Assembly: GCA_903868035.1 (NCBI GenBank)
Contig: CAIPTQ010000178.1
Location: 1 to 25,420, forward strand
From: an uncultured Phycisphaerales bacterium
Lineage (GTDB): Bacteria; Planctomycetota; Phycisphaerae; WQYP01
Length of the DNA: 25,420 bases
Direction of reading: 5' to 3'
The notes under the pieces were generated by a model. It searched no databases. It was not told the origin of the DNA and worked only from the letters and a program-made list of their open reading frames with translations. This document shows, piece after piece, positions 15,651 to 23,729 of this stretch; position 1 is the stretch's first letter, and each line of letters opens with the position of its first letter. A program made the position numbers and the translations under genes.

Positions 15651-15680
15651 CGAAGCTTGGCCGTCTGTGGCCGGCGGGAA

Positions 15681-17474
15681 TTACGCCCCGCCCGTGCCCG
15701 CCATCGCGCGGTCCATCCCCGGCAGCACATAATTCTTCGCCACGGCGTCCCAGTTCATTTCTGCCCCCAACTGGGCGCCGCCGGCCACGAGGCGCTCGAA
15801 ATCGGCCGCCGAGCGCGGCAGGCGCTGGAAGAGTTCGGCGGCGATCTCCGCGCCGATCGTCAGCTCCAGGTCTTCGCGCGTGCCGCGGTCCATTTTCAGC
15901 AGTTCCGCCACGCTTTGGGAGTTCATCGCCGCGGGCAGCTTGGTGTAGTCCACCTCAAGGGCGTTGGCGCAGTGATGCAACTCGCTGTGGTGGGAATGGC
16001 CGGCGGCCGCCGCGGCCTTGCGCACAAATCCGGCGCAGCCGCAAAGTTCGGTGAACACGCAGATGCCGCCGAAGGAGATCGGCTCGACCTGGGCGATGCC
16101 GAAGGGTTCGTAAATGGACTGGCCGAACTCGGCGTCGGAGCCTTTGCGGAAGTCGAGGAAATCCTCGATGTCCGCGGCACGGCGGCCCAGGGATTGGGCG
16201 TTGGCGACGAACTGATTCACGTACACAATCTTGCAGCAGCGGGCCTTGGCGTTCCACTCCTGCACGCCGGCATAGTAGTAGGCCTCGCCGCCGGTGAGGT
16301 CCGGGTGGCCCTCGCGATGCGCCACCGGCCATTTGTACCACTGCTCCATGGTCTCCACATCGTGCCGGGCGCGGCCGATGGTTTCGGTGGACAGGACGAA
16401 CAAGGTGGCGGTCTTGTTTTCCTTGGCCAAGTGTTTTTCCAGTTGCTCCATGACGCGGATGTCGCGCCACAGGCCCTTGCTGGGGACCAGGCGCGTGACG
16501 TGGGTGAAGAGATAGTCCGGCACAAAGCCCAGGAGTGTGCCGGCGTATTTCTGTAAGCGGTGCCGGGCCTTCATCTTCTCGTCAATCGTCAAGGGCCGCG
16601 CCGGGACGCCGTTGTACGCCAGGTCGATGTGCGTCTGGGCGAATTCTTTGCGCAGGAAGCGCAGTTCCTTCACCACATAGTCGCCCACGGCAAAGATGTT
16701 GTCGCAGAACCGGGCGGCCTCGACCAGCGGATGCTTGTAGAAGCCGCGCTGGCTGCCGAAGACGTCCTCGACGTACTGGCCGTTGGCCATGGCCTTGCGA
16801 AGCACATTGTAGAACATGGTGTCGTGGCCGGGATGCTCCTCGACGATGCGGCGCATGGTGGCCACTTCATGGGCGTAGAAAATGGTGCGGAACTGGCCGG
16901 GGTAGCGCGAGCGCGCCGCCAGGGCGGTGGGCATGCCCATGTATTCGTGGCTGAGGATGATGGGCTTGTCGCCGTTCTCGCAGGCGCCGATGGCGCGGAG
17001 GGCTTCGAGGCCCGGCTCGGCGATGCGGCAGTATTGCTCGAAATCCCAGATGTGTTCGTACTTGGCGCTTTCGATGCCGTAGTCATGGAAGAGCACGAAC
17101 TTCAGGACGCCCATTTTGTCGGGGTTGTAGTGGCGCACGTCGAGGAGGAGGGCTTCGGGTTCGGAGGTGACCCCGGTTAAGGGGTCGAGGAAGGTTTTTT
17201 TGCCGTAGACGATCTTCACGCCGTAGTCATGTTCGATGCGAACAAAATCGTTGGCGTAAGGGGTATTACGGATGCCATCGACGCCGCTGTAGAGGACGGT
17301 TCCGCCGTGAAGGCGTCCTTCGGCGGGGCCTTCGGTGGTGAAGAGCGGTCCTAAAAGAATGTCGCGTTTAACGCCGGCGCGATAGACCTTACTGGTGATC
17401 AGGCCATGGAGCACCGCGCCTATGCCGCCGATTTTGTTGACCGCTTCGTGGGTGACGTGGACGACTGTCTTCAT
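15681..17474 (-). CDS. Starch/glycogen-synthase-like GT-B glycosyltransferase
   Basis: 597 residues from ATG 17474 (GAGG upstream; the open frame to 17522 adds unrelated residues). The start VVHVTHEAVNKIGGIGAVLHGL matches the glucan synthase N-terminus, where the K-x-G-G loop contacts ADP-glucose. The middle has HDYGIESAKYEHIWDFEQYC and IILSHEYMGMPTALAAR, the C-terminal Rossmann domain LFTHVTRLVPSKGLWRD and the donor-site YEPFGIAQVEPISFGGICVFTE, with the catalytic Glu in EPFG. It is longer than bacterial GlgA (about 480) and has an odd His-rich loop (GHSHHSELHH). It may build an alpha-glucan or a related polymer; no glgB or glgC is nearby. Family level is firm, the product is not. Confidence 0.8.
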   Translation of the reverse strand: MKTVVHVTHEAVNKIGGIGAVLHGLITSKVYRAGVKRDILLGPLFTTEGPAEGRLHGGTVLYSGVDGIRNTPYANDFVRIEHDYGVKIVYGKKTFLDPLTGVTSEPEALLLDVRHYNPDKMGVLKFVLFHDYGIESAKYEHIWDFEQYCRIAEPGLEALRAIGACENGDKPIILSHEYMGMPTALAARSRYPGQFRTIFYAHEVATMRRIVEEHPGHDTMFYNVLRKAMANGQYVEDVFGSQRGFYKHPLVEAARFCDNIFAVGDYVVKELRFLRKEFAQTHIDLAYNGVPARPLTIDEKMKARHRLQKYAGTLLGFVPDYLFTHVTRLVPSKGLWRDIRVMEQLEKHLAKENKTATLFVLSTETIGRARHDVETMEQWYKWPVAHREGHPDLTGGEAYYYAGVQEWNAKARCCKIVYVNQFVANAQSLGRRAADIEDFLDFRKGSDAEFGQSIYEPFGIAQVEPISFGGICVFTELCGCAGFVRKAAAAAGHSHHSELHHCANALEVDYTKLPAAMNSQSVAELLKMDRGTREDLELTIGAEIAAELFQRLPRSAADFERLVAGGAQLGAEMNWDAVAKNYVLPGMDRAMAGTGGA

Positions 17475-17612
17475 GGAGAACCTCGGTAAGCCGGCGGCAA
17501 TTGGGCCGGGCAGTGGGCGCATGGATCAGGCTCCGGAATCATCCTTATCGTCGATTTAGAGGCTGCGGGTTGATACGGATATGGCGGAAGTAGCCCCACC
17601 CTTGTCCGCCCT

Positions 17613-17628
17613 TATAATGCTCCCCGTG
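17613..17628 (+). promoter_or_regulatory. Consensus TATAAT box 7 nt before an in-frame GTG
   Basis: TATAAT at 17613-17618 ends 7 nt before the GTG at 17626, which is in frame with the downstream kinase gene. A start of transcription at about 17625 would produce a leaderless message beginning at this GTG. No clear -35 box is visible. Confidence 0.35.
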
Positions 17629-18498
17629 GATGACCAGCAAACCTATCTCCTCAACGGCCTGATTACCCGGCATTTCGGCGTGGGGCGGATCGTGCGGTTC
17701 CGTCCTGTCGCGCGCGGGCGGCAGGCGGAGTCGTTGGAACTGTTCACGGCCCAGGAGAAGGAATACCTCGTGCAACTGTATCCGGCGGCATTTGGCGAGG
17801 ATCAACTGGACTTTGCGGCCGGTGCGGTCAACGCGCTCGACAGCCACCGGTTTTCGGTGATGCCGTTTGTGCCCTCGAAGAATGTGGTGTTCGTCGCCGA
17901 GGGGCCGCAGGGCCGGCATATGGTGGTGAGCCTGGCGCCGGCGGGGTCGGCACTGGCGGCGGGTGAGTACACGGAGCATGACATCTCGCAGGTGGGACTG
18001 CGCCTGGCGTGGATGCACCGGCTGCTCAAGGAACAACTGCCGGAACCCAGGGGGCGGGTGCCGCTGGCGGAGCGGGTGCCAAGGGACGGGGAAGCGCTGG
18101 AGCAACTGCGGGGGCTGCTGCGGCTGCCGACGATGCAGGGGTGGGCACACGGGGACATCCAGCCGGCGGCATTGCTGCATGATGCGGACCACCAGTTGCG
18201 GGCGATCACGGACTGGGGCTTGCTGCATTGGGGGTGTCCATTGGAGGATTTGGTGGATGCGTTTGTGGCGTTGGCGACGGATGCCAAGGGGATGTTTGTG
18301 CTGCGGCGGGGGGCGGTGCTGCTGGAGGCGTATGATTCGCTGGTGCCGATCAAGCGGACGGCATGGACGCCGGTGGTGGCATCGTGGTGCGCGCAGCGGC
18401 TGGTGGACCGGGAGAAGAGGGCGCTGGAGGAGGGGTTTATGGAGGTGGTGCTGCCGGCGCCGGAGCGATTGGCGACGGCGCTGGCGTCATGCTTGTGA
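17617..18498 (+). CDS. APH/choline-kinase-like phosphotransferase with degenerate active-site loop
   Basis: About 293 residues if started at ATG 17617; ATG 17581 and GTG 17626 are alternatives. The beginning DDQQTYLLNGLITRHFGVGRIVRFRPVARGR parallels the start of the other kinase in the window (22532-23575), and the fold is that of aminoglycoside-phosphotransferase-like small-molecule kinases. The catalytic loop is HGDIQPAALL, keeping the His and Asp of HGDxxxxN but with Ala where the metal-binding Asn should be; ITDWG stands for the metal-binding IDW/IDY motif. It might be weakly active or a binding protein. Substrate unknown. The gene diverges from the glycosyltransferase, with no partner behind it. 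Confidence 0.7.
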   Translation: MLPVDDQQTYLLNGLITRHFGVGRIVRFRPVARGRQAESLELFTAQEKEYLVQLYPAAFGEDQLDFAAGAVNALDSHRFSVMPFVPSKNVVFVAEGPQGRHMVVSLAPAGSALAAGEYTEHDISQVGLRLAWMHRLLKEQLPEPRGRVPLAERVPRDGEALEQLRGLLRLPTMQGWAHGDIQPAALLHDADHQLRAITDWGLLHWGCPLEDLVDAFVALATDAKGMFVLRRGAVLLEAYDSLVPIKRTAWTPVVASWCAQRLVDREKRALEEGFMEVVLPAPERLATALASCL

Positions 18499-18628
18499 GG
18501 GTGCCGGGAGGGGGAGACCGCCAAATGAGGGGTTTTGAGGGTGTGGGGTTGGCGGTCTGCCCTAACAAGATATCCCAGTATGCCGTAATGGGGCTTTTAC
18601 GATTGATTCACGGCAAGATGGGCAAACT

Positions 18629-18650
18629 GGCCCTCGCTGACGCTACGGGT
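18629..18650. repeat. Dispersed repeat C, copy 1 (supplies the hemW stop codon)
   Basis: A 22-nt element with core CCTCGCTGACGCTACGGG, identical at 19033-19054. The minus-strand TAG of hemW (18643-18645) lies inside it. The 18499-18642 gap has no gene. Confidence 0.85.
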
Positions 18651-19965
18651 TCTGTTCCAGGGCGGCGAGTACGCGTTTGAGGATGTGGTCGGAGACGGCG
18701 ACACCGGGGTCGGTGATGCGGGCGGCGGTGGGGGTGAGTTCGGCGAAGCCGAGTTCGACGTAGGGTTGGAGGATGCGGCGGAGGGCGGGTTCGGGGTGGA
18801 TGCCGGTGCGGGCGGCGAATTCCTGATAGTTGAGTCCTTCGTTGAGGCGCAGCCAGAAGACGGCGGCACCGGCGGCCCATTTTTGGCGGGTGAGGGGTTC
18901 CATTTGGGTGATGGGGAGATGTGTGGCACCGGGCGGGAGGGCGTCGATATAGTGGGCGAGGCTGGGGGTGGTTTTCCATTGCCAGGCGACGGGATTTTCG
19001 ATGTTTGATTTTTGATTTTCGATTGCAGAAGAGGCCCTCGCTGACGCTACGGGTACTGTAAGCGCCATATGGCTGCCGGCGCTGGGGCCGAAGGCAAGCC
19101 AGTTGCCGGCTTTCCAGTAGATGAGGTTGTGCTGGCAGGGAGTTGGGGGCGCGGTGCGGGCGTAGTTGGAGGTTTCGTAGCGGGTGAAGCCGGCGTCGCG
19201 GAGGCGGCGGTAGACGTAGTTGAACATGGCCAGTTCGGCTTCTTCGTCGATTTTTTGCAAGTCGTTTTGGCGCAGGCGGGCGGTCATGGGGGTGTTGGGT
19301 TCGTAGATCAGTGAGTAGCAGGAGAGATGGGTGGGCTGGAGTTCCAGGGCGCGGGCGAGGGAGAATTCCCAGGAGGCCAGGGTCTGGCCGGGTATGCCGA
19401 AGATGAGGTCGAGGTTGAGGTTGGCCAGGCCGGCGTGGCGGGCGATGGCGCAGGCGGCGGGGACGCTGGCGGGGTCGTGGTCGCGCTGCAGCATGGCCAG
19501 TTCGGGCGGGTTGAAGGATTGCGCGCCGAAGCTGATGCGATTGACGCCGGCGGCCACGAGAATCCGGGCCTTGTCGGCGTCGAAGGTATTGGGGTTGGCT
19601 TCGATGGTGAATTCCTGAAGGTCACGGAGATTGAGGCGCAGGTGGAGGATGTGGAGGAGGCGTGCGAGGAGGGGGGCGGGGAGGAGAGTGGGGGTGCCGC
19701 CGCCGATGAAGAGGGTGCGAGGTTTTGGCGTGCCGAAGAATGCCAGATGAAGGTCGATTTCGCGGGCGAGGGCATCGAGGAAGGCGGCGGCAAGGTCGAC
19801 GCGCCCGGGAAGGGAATAGAACTCGCAATCATGGCACTTAGTGGAACAGAAGGGGATGTGGACGTAGAGGGCGTCGATGAGGCCGACCTGACGGGCCAAA
19901 GGGTTGGGGAGCGAAAAATCAGCGGCCGGGAGCGGGAGTGAAGCAAGTGCGGACATGCGCTTCAT
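18643..19965 (-). CDS. hemW: HemW-like radical SAM protein (coproporphyrinogen III oxidase family) with a repeat insertion
   Basis: 440 residues. The 4Fe-4S cluster site is HIPFCSTKCHDCEFYS (C40, C44, C47). Then come LFIGGGTPTLLP, FTIEANPNTFDADKARIL, NRISFGAQSFNPPELAMLQRDH, the LDLIFGIPGQTLASW motif and THLSCYSLIYEPNTPM, all features of HemW. HemW inserts heme into respiratory enzymes and is not a true HemN. About 23 residues (VPVASARASSAIENQKSNIENPV) between SHM and WQWKTT are absent from ordinary HemW and are encoded by dispersed repeats B and C (18991-19054), in frame. The stop codon is inside another repeat copy. No ribosome binding site is seen at ATG 19965; ATG 19956 is an alternative. 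Confidence 0.88.
   Translation of the reverse strand: MKRMSALASLPLPAADFSLPNPLARQVGLIDALYVHIPFCSTKCHDCEFYSLPGRVDLAAAFLDALAREIDLHLAFFGTPKPRTLFIGGGTPTLLPAPLLARLLHILHLRLNLRDLQEFTIEANPNTFDADKARILVAAGVNRISFGAQSFNPPELAMLQRDHDPASVPAACAIARHAGLANLNLDLIFGIPGQTLASWEFSLARALELQPTHLSCYSLIYEPNTPMTARLRQNDLQKIDEEAELAMFNYVYRRLRDAGFTRYETSNYARTAPPTPCQHNLIYWKAGNWLAFGPSAGSHMALTVPVASARASSAIENQKSNIENPVAWQWKTTPSLAHYIDALPPGATHLPITQMEPLTRQKWAAGAAVFWLRLNEGLNYQEFAARTGIHPEPALRRILQPYVELGFAELTPTAARITDPGVAVSDHILKRVLAALEQNP
18991..19054. repeat. Composite insertion of repeats B and C within hemW
   Basis: An AT-rich block (GATTTTTGATTTTCGATT at its right side, within 18993-19024) is followed by repeat C copy 2 (19033-19054). 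Both are translated in frame in hemW. Confidence 0.85.
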
Positions 19966-20166
19966 TGTAGCAGAGGCAGCGGAGGAACATGCGGAGGCAG
20001 AGGGGGACGGCGCCTGCGGCTAATCATGGAGCATCCGATCGGTGCGTTATGCCGGCAACTCCTCTCCCGGGATGCATGACATTCTGGGCGGTCGGCACCA
20101 CTTATCCCGCTTCCCGCAAATTTATCTTGCCGCTACACTGTTTCACCGGCTTAAAGGAGTTTTGTC

Positions 20167-20472
20167 ATGTACGTCGTCTGCGTCACCGTTTTCGTCAAGT
20201 CCGAGCACCTTGCCGCGTTCAAGGCCGCCACCTTCGACAACGCGATCAACACCCGCCAGGAACCCGCCAACCTCCGCTTCGACTTCCTCCAGTCCGAGGA
20301 CGACCCCACGCGGTTCTTCCTCTACGAAGCGTACCGGCGCAAGGAGGACTTCGCCGCCCACCAGCAGACCCCGCACTATCTCCGCTGGAAACAAAGCGTC
20401 GCCGACTGGATGGCCCAGCCGCGCCAGGGCCTCCGCCACACCAGCCTCTTTTTCGACAACGCCGCGCAGTAA
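20167..20472 (+). CDS. lsrG: LsrG-like small monooxygenase-fold protein
   Basis: 101 residues with AAAGGAG 8 nt before the ATG. It is a single ABM (antibiotic biosynthesis monooxygenase) ferredoxin-like fold. The stretches NLRFDFLQSEDDPTRFFLYEAYRRKEDFAAHQQTPHYLRW match E. coli LsrG closely (NLRFDVL, PTRFYIYEAY, HKTTPHYL), including the His-Gln/Lys-Thr-Pro-His site. LsrG isomerises phospho-AI-2 (phospho-DPD). No lsr kinase, transporter or LsrF aldolase is adjacent, so another small phosphosugar or quinol substrate is possible. The iron-type alcohol dehydrogenase follows on the same strand after 236 nt. Confidence 0.8.
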   Translation: MYVVCVTVFVKSEHLAAFKAATFDNAINTRQEPANLRFDFLQSEDDPTRFFLYEAYRRKEDFAAHQQTPHYLRWKQSVADWMAQPRQGLRHTSLFFDNAAQ

Positions 20473-20538
20473 GGATCGCAGAATGAACAACTGTCACCGA
20501 TATTCCGACAAGGCAGGTGGTACGATTCCAGCGCCCCT

Positions 20539-20627
20539 ACCGAGGCTTTGACAATCTCGGTCGCCGCCCGCAACCCACGACGGCGCTGCGCTGGTCGTGG
20601 GCTACTATCAAACGCCGCTACCGCGGC
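20539..20627. other. Three hairpins in the gap between lsrG and the alcohol dehydrogenase
   Basis: The 236-nt gap holds three inverted repeats in a row: ACCGAG/CTCGGT (20539-20544 and 20556-20561), CCCACGAC/GTCGTGGG (20574-20581 and 20594-20601) and GCCGC/GCGGC (20614-20618 and 20623-20627). None is followed by a T-run, so a rho-independent terminator is unlikely. They may be dispersed palindromes or shape the mRNA. Confidence 0.6.
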
Positions 20628-20708
20628 TGTTGGGCCACGGATGTGCTTGCGGTAATCGGACACATATTGATTCACCGATCCTAAGGAACAAAGTAGTAAG
20701 GAACAGAT

Positions 20709-21887
20709 ATGTCCAAATTTGAATTCATCAGCGCCCCGCACATTGTCTTCGGCCGCGGCCAATTCGCCCGCAGCGCCGAGCTTGCCGCCCCCCTGGGCCA
20801 AGCCGCCCTGATCGTCCACGCCCTCCCCGGGGAAGCCCTGGGCCGCCTGACGGCGCAACTCGCCGCCGCCGGCATCCGTGCCGCCGCCTGCTTCCAACAG
20901 GGCGAACCCACGGTTGCCGACATCGACCGCGCCCTGGCAACCGCCCGCGAACACGCCTGCGACATGGCCATCGGCATCGGCGGCGGCAGCGCCATCGACG
21001 CCGCCAAAGCCGCCGCCGGCCTGCTCACCAACGGTGGCACCGCCCTGGACTACATGGAAGTCGTCGGCAAGGGGCAGAAAATCACCCAGCCCGCCGCACC
21101 CTGGATCGCCATCCCCTGCACCGCCGGCACCGGCGCCGAAGTCACCCGCAATGCCGTCATCGGCTACAAAGGCGGAGCCAGCAACTTCAAAGCCAGCCTG
21201 CGGAGCGAACACCTCCTCCCCCGCATCGCGCTGGTCGATCCCGAGCTGGGCGTCACCGTGCCCCCGGCAGTCACCGCGTCCTCCGGCATGGACGCCCTGT
21301 GCCAGTGCATCGAAGCCTACACCTCCACCGGCGCCAACCCCATGACCGACGCGCTGGCGCTCGAAGGCGTCCAGCGCTCGGCCCGCGCCCTCCGCCGCGC
21401 CTATGCCGACGGCCGCGATCTTGACGCCCGCGAGGACATGGCCCTGGCCGCGCTTCTCTCGGGCATTGCGTTGACCAACGCGGGATTGGGCGCCGTCCAC
21501 GGTTTTGCGGCACCGTTGGGCGCATCCTTCCCGGTCCCGCATGGCACCGTCTGCGCCGCCCTGCTCCCGCACGTCATGGGCGCCAACGTACAAGCGCTCC
21601 GCGCGGCCCATCACCCCACGCTGGCCCGCTATGCCACCCTGGGACGCCTCATGCGCAAGGATGCCGTCGCCGACCTGGGCAACGATGACGACGCGATCAC
21701 CGCCGGCATCGCCTTTGTCCAAGCCCTCGCCCAAGACCTGCACATCCCCGGCCTGGCGCAGTATGGCCTCACGCCTGACGCCGTCCCCGCACAGGTGGAA
21801 CTGGCCCAAAAATCCAGTTCCATGCGCTACAACCCCATTCCGCTTTCGCACGCCGTCCTGAGCGAAATCCTCACCGCCGCAATGTAG
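20709..21887 (+). CDS. Iron-containing alcohol dehydrogenase
   Basis: 392 residues, full length for group III alcohol dehydrogenases. The NAD(P) loop is GIGGGSAIDAAKA (about 89-101), followed by PCTAGTGAEVTRNAVI (136-151) and the metal site: D195 in GMDALCQCIEAY, H264 in AVHGFAAPLG and H278 in VPHG. The usual second ligand His after DALT is Gln (Q199), a change found in part of the family. AAGGA about 7 nt upstream of ATG 20709 is a weak ribosome binding site. It may oxidise a primary alcohol or reduce an aldehyde; the neighbouring LsrG-like gene suggests a role in small keto or phosphosugar metabolism, which is inference. Confidence 0.9.
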   Translation: MSKFEFISAPHIVFGRGQFARSAELAAPLGQAALIVHALPGEALGRLTAQLAAAGIRAAACFQQGEPTVADIDRALATAREHACDMAIGIGGGSAIDAAKAAAGLLTNGGTALDYMEVVGKGQKITQPAAPWIAIPCTAGTGAEVTRNAVIGYKGGASNFKASLRSEHLLPRIALVDPELGVTVPPAVTASSGMDALCQCIEAYTSTGANPMTDALALEGVQRSARALRRAYADGRDLDAREDMALAALLSGIALTNAGLGAVHGFAAPLGASFPVPHGTVCAALLPHVMGANVQALRAAHHPTLARYATLGRLMRKDAVADLGNDDDAITAGIAFVQALAQDLHIPGLAQYGLTPDAVPAQVELAQKSSSMRYNPIPLSHAVLSEILTAAM

Positions 21888-21918
21888 CTTGGGAGTTCCG
21901 TTTCAGGCAGTCGTCGCC

Positions 21919-21953
21919 AAACAAAAAGACCACTCCCATAAGGAAGTGGTCTT
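21919..21953 (-). terminator. Rho-independent terminator of the XRE regulator gene
   Basis: On the minus strand the arms AAGACCACT (21945-21953) and AGTGGTCTT (21926-21934) pair perfectly, with two more base pairs inside across one mismatch and a TTAT loop, followed by TTTTTGTTTGG. The hairpin lies 27 nt after the XRE gene's stop codon. It also lies after the dehydrogenase gene, but on that strand no T-run follows. Confidence 0.85.
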
Positions 21954-21979
21954 CGGACAATCAACAGTCAAGCGCGTCT

Positions 21980-22300
21980 TTAGACGGGATTCGCCGCCGG
22001 AGCGCCGGCATCCGGCGCGACCGGCGCGTCGATCTTGTGCAGCGAATCAAGGCCGAATTCCGCCGGCTCGCCACGGATCAACCACAGCAGCGGCGCGCCC
22101 GTCACGCGGGCCGCGCGATCCAACACGTCCACGGGCGGAATGCGGCCCTTCTCGTAATAGTTATACGTGGAGGGCGACAAATTCAGCAGAGCGGCAAAAT
22201 GCGATTGACCGCGCGGTCCGCAAACCTGAATTCGCACTTGCTTGAGCCGTTCGCAAATTACAGCAGTGTTCAGTACCGGGATGTTCTCAGGGGCCTTCAT
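21980..22300 (-). CDS. XRE-family helix-turn-helix regulator
   Basis: 106 residues with GGAG before ATG 22300. Residues 12-75 form a lambda-repressor-like HTH: VICERLKQVRIQVCG, then GQSHFAALLNLSPSTYNYYEKGRIPPVDVLDRAARVTGAPLLWLIRG, where the recognition helix is SPSTYNYYEKG. A short Pro/Ala-rich tail follows, with no second domain. It probably binds DNA near its own promoter or that of neighbours. The 230-nt upstream region holds a sigma70-like promoter and is AT-rich. Confidence 0.85.
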   Translation of the reverse strand: MKAPENIPVLNTAVICERLKQVRIQVCGPRGQSHFAALLNLSPSTYNYYEKGRIPPVDVLDRAARVTGAPLLWLIRGEPAEFGLDSLHKIDAPVAPDAGAPAANPV

Positions 22301-22382
22301 GACTTACTCCAAAAACCAAAAACAGGGCGCTCCAGGTTCCTCACACGATGGGACAACCTCGGGCACCAAAGGTTCATGAACA

Positions 22383-22410
22383 AGTATAGATTCGCAAAGG
22401 GATAAGACAA
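22383..22410 (-). promoter_or_regulatory. Sigma70-like promoter of the XRE regulator
   Basis: On the minus strand TTGTCT (22405-22410), a 16-nt spacer and TATACT (22383-22388), with a start near 22376 and a leader of about 75 nt. The rest of 22301-22531 is AT-rich and shows no gene. Confidence 0.45.
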
Positions 22411-22531
22411 CTCAAAAGTGGAGATTAATCGCTAAATAGGCGTAAATGCTGTAGTTACGAATTTTAATCTTAGACCGATAAACGCGATTCCCCGCCCATT
22501 TGCGTCAGTAAATCGCCACCCGCATCCTCTG

Positions 22532-23575
22532 TCAGTGTGCCACCACGCGGATCAACTGCTCCGCATTCGCCTGCAGCCAGCGTACTTTGCGTTCGATCAT
22601 CTGCAGAAAACCGTAGCCTTCCAGCTTGCCGAACGAACCTGTGGTCGCTATCGGCAGCACGGATTCGGCCACCATCGCCTCGACCATCAGCCACGGAATC
22701 ACCTGCAATTCCGCTTCCGAAGCGACGTCCACTTCGTCGTATCCGCGTAGGAAACGCTTGAAGCGCGATTCGTCAAGATACTCCGGCCATTGTGCCGGAT
22801 CTTCGCCGGTGGCCAGGATGGAAAACTGCAGCGCGCCGTTGGCCAGATCGATCACGCGTTGTTGCAGGCGCGCGGCGTCGTAGTCGATCACGGCCACGAC
22901 TTTGCGATGGCGGAAGAGCATGTTGCCGGGGTGCCAGTCGCAGTGGACGATTTGCGCGGGCCACTGGCTGAGTCCGGCGGCTTCCACCTTTTCGGCGGCT
23001 TGCACATAGGATCCGCGCAAGAAATTGGTCGTCGCATCCACCAGTTCCTCGGATGTCCGCGGCACACGCAGCGGATCGTCCAGCGTGTTGGGCAACTGGT
23101 CCAGCGAGTTGTGGATCGCCTTGGAACTGTGATAGGAACCGACGGGCGGCTCGAATTCGGGCGTGTATTCACGCAGCAATTTGTGGTACAGCGCCAGGGT
23201 CTTGCCGGCGTCGAAGGTGGCTTCCAGGGAGCTGTCGTAGTTGTTGCCGCGGATGTACTCGAAGAGTTCGTAGACGGCATTGTTGTGCTGGAGCATGGAG
23301 TTGTTGTCTTTGCGGGTGCCGATGAGGTGGGGCAGGGGAAACTGGCGGCCGGCGAGGTAAAGCTGGAGGGCGTGGGAGAAGGCGACTTTGAAGGGATCGT
23401 CCTTGCCGCGGGCGCGGCGTTTGAGCAAGTATTCGCCTTTTTCCGAGGTAATCAGCAGCTTGGGGGCGCGGCGCGAGCCGCGGGGGAATTCCTTGACGGC
23501 GGAGATCGGGCCAATGTCGAAGTTGCTCATCACAATGACGAGTTCTTCAGACGTGAATCGTTCGCGATCGCTCAT
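22532..23575 (-). CDS. APH/homoserine-kinase-like phosphotransferase
   Basis: 347 residues. The N-lobe begins FTSEELVIVMSNFDIGPISAVKEFPRGSRRAPKLLITSEKGEYLLKRR, with the ATP-binding Lys in LLKRR. The catalytic loop HCDWHPGNMLF has His, Asp and Asn in place, and VIDYDAAR is the metal-binding Asp motif. This is an intact small-molecule kinase of the APH/choline-kinase/ThrB-like group; VAESVLPIATTGSFGKLEGYGFLQMIERKVRWL forms the helical C-lobe. The substrate (sugar, amino acid or amino alcohol) cannot be told. No clear ribosome binding site stands before ATG 23575. It shares its N-terminal pattern with the kinase at 17617. Confidence 0.82.
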   Translation of the reverse strand: MSDRERFTSEELVIVMSNFDIGPISAVKEFPRGSRRAPKLLITSEKGEYLLKRRARGKDDPFKVAFSHALQLYLAGRQFPLPHLIGTRKDNNSMLQHNNAVYELFEYIRGNNYDSSLEATFDAGKTLALYHKLLREYTPEFEPPVGSYHSSKAIHNSLDQLPNTLDDPLRVPRTSEELVDATTNFLRGSYVQAAEKVEAAGLSQWPAQIVHCDWHPGNMLFRHRKVVAVIDYDAARLQQRVIDLANGALQFSILATGEDPAQWPEYLDESRFKRFLRGYDEVDVASEAELQVIPWLMVEAMVAESVLPIATTGSFGKLEGYGFLQMIERKVRWLQANAEQLIRVVAH

Positions 23576-23729
23576 GGGTCGGGGGCCAAGGGTTAGTGGT
23601 CAGTGGGAACTATCGGCTATACGGCGGTTGCTGGCAAGCCGGAATGTAGTGCCGCTGACAGGCCCCACATGGTAGCATTCCGTGAATGCCGCCGAGGCGG
23701 TAGTTGATTCGCATTTGCATGGGATTCAC

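Noticed and set aside
20574..20601. Terminator for the LsrG-like gene
   Set aside because: The stem is good but no T-run follows on either strand, and it lies about 100 nt after the stop codon.
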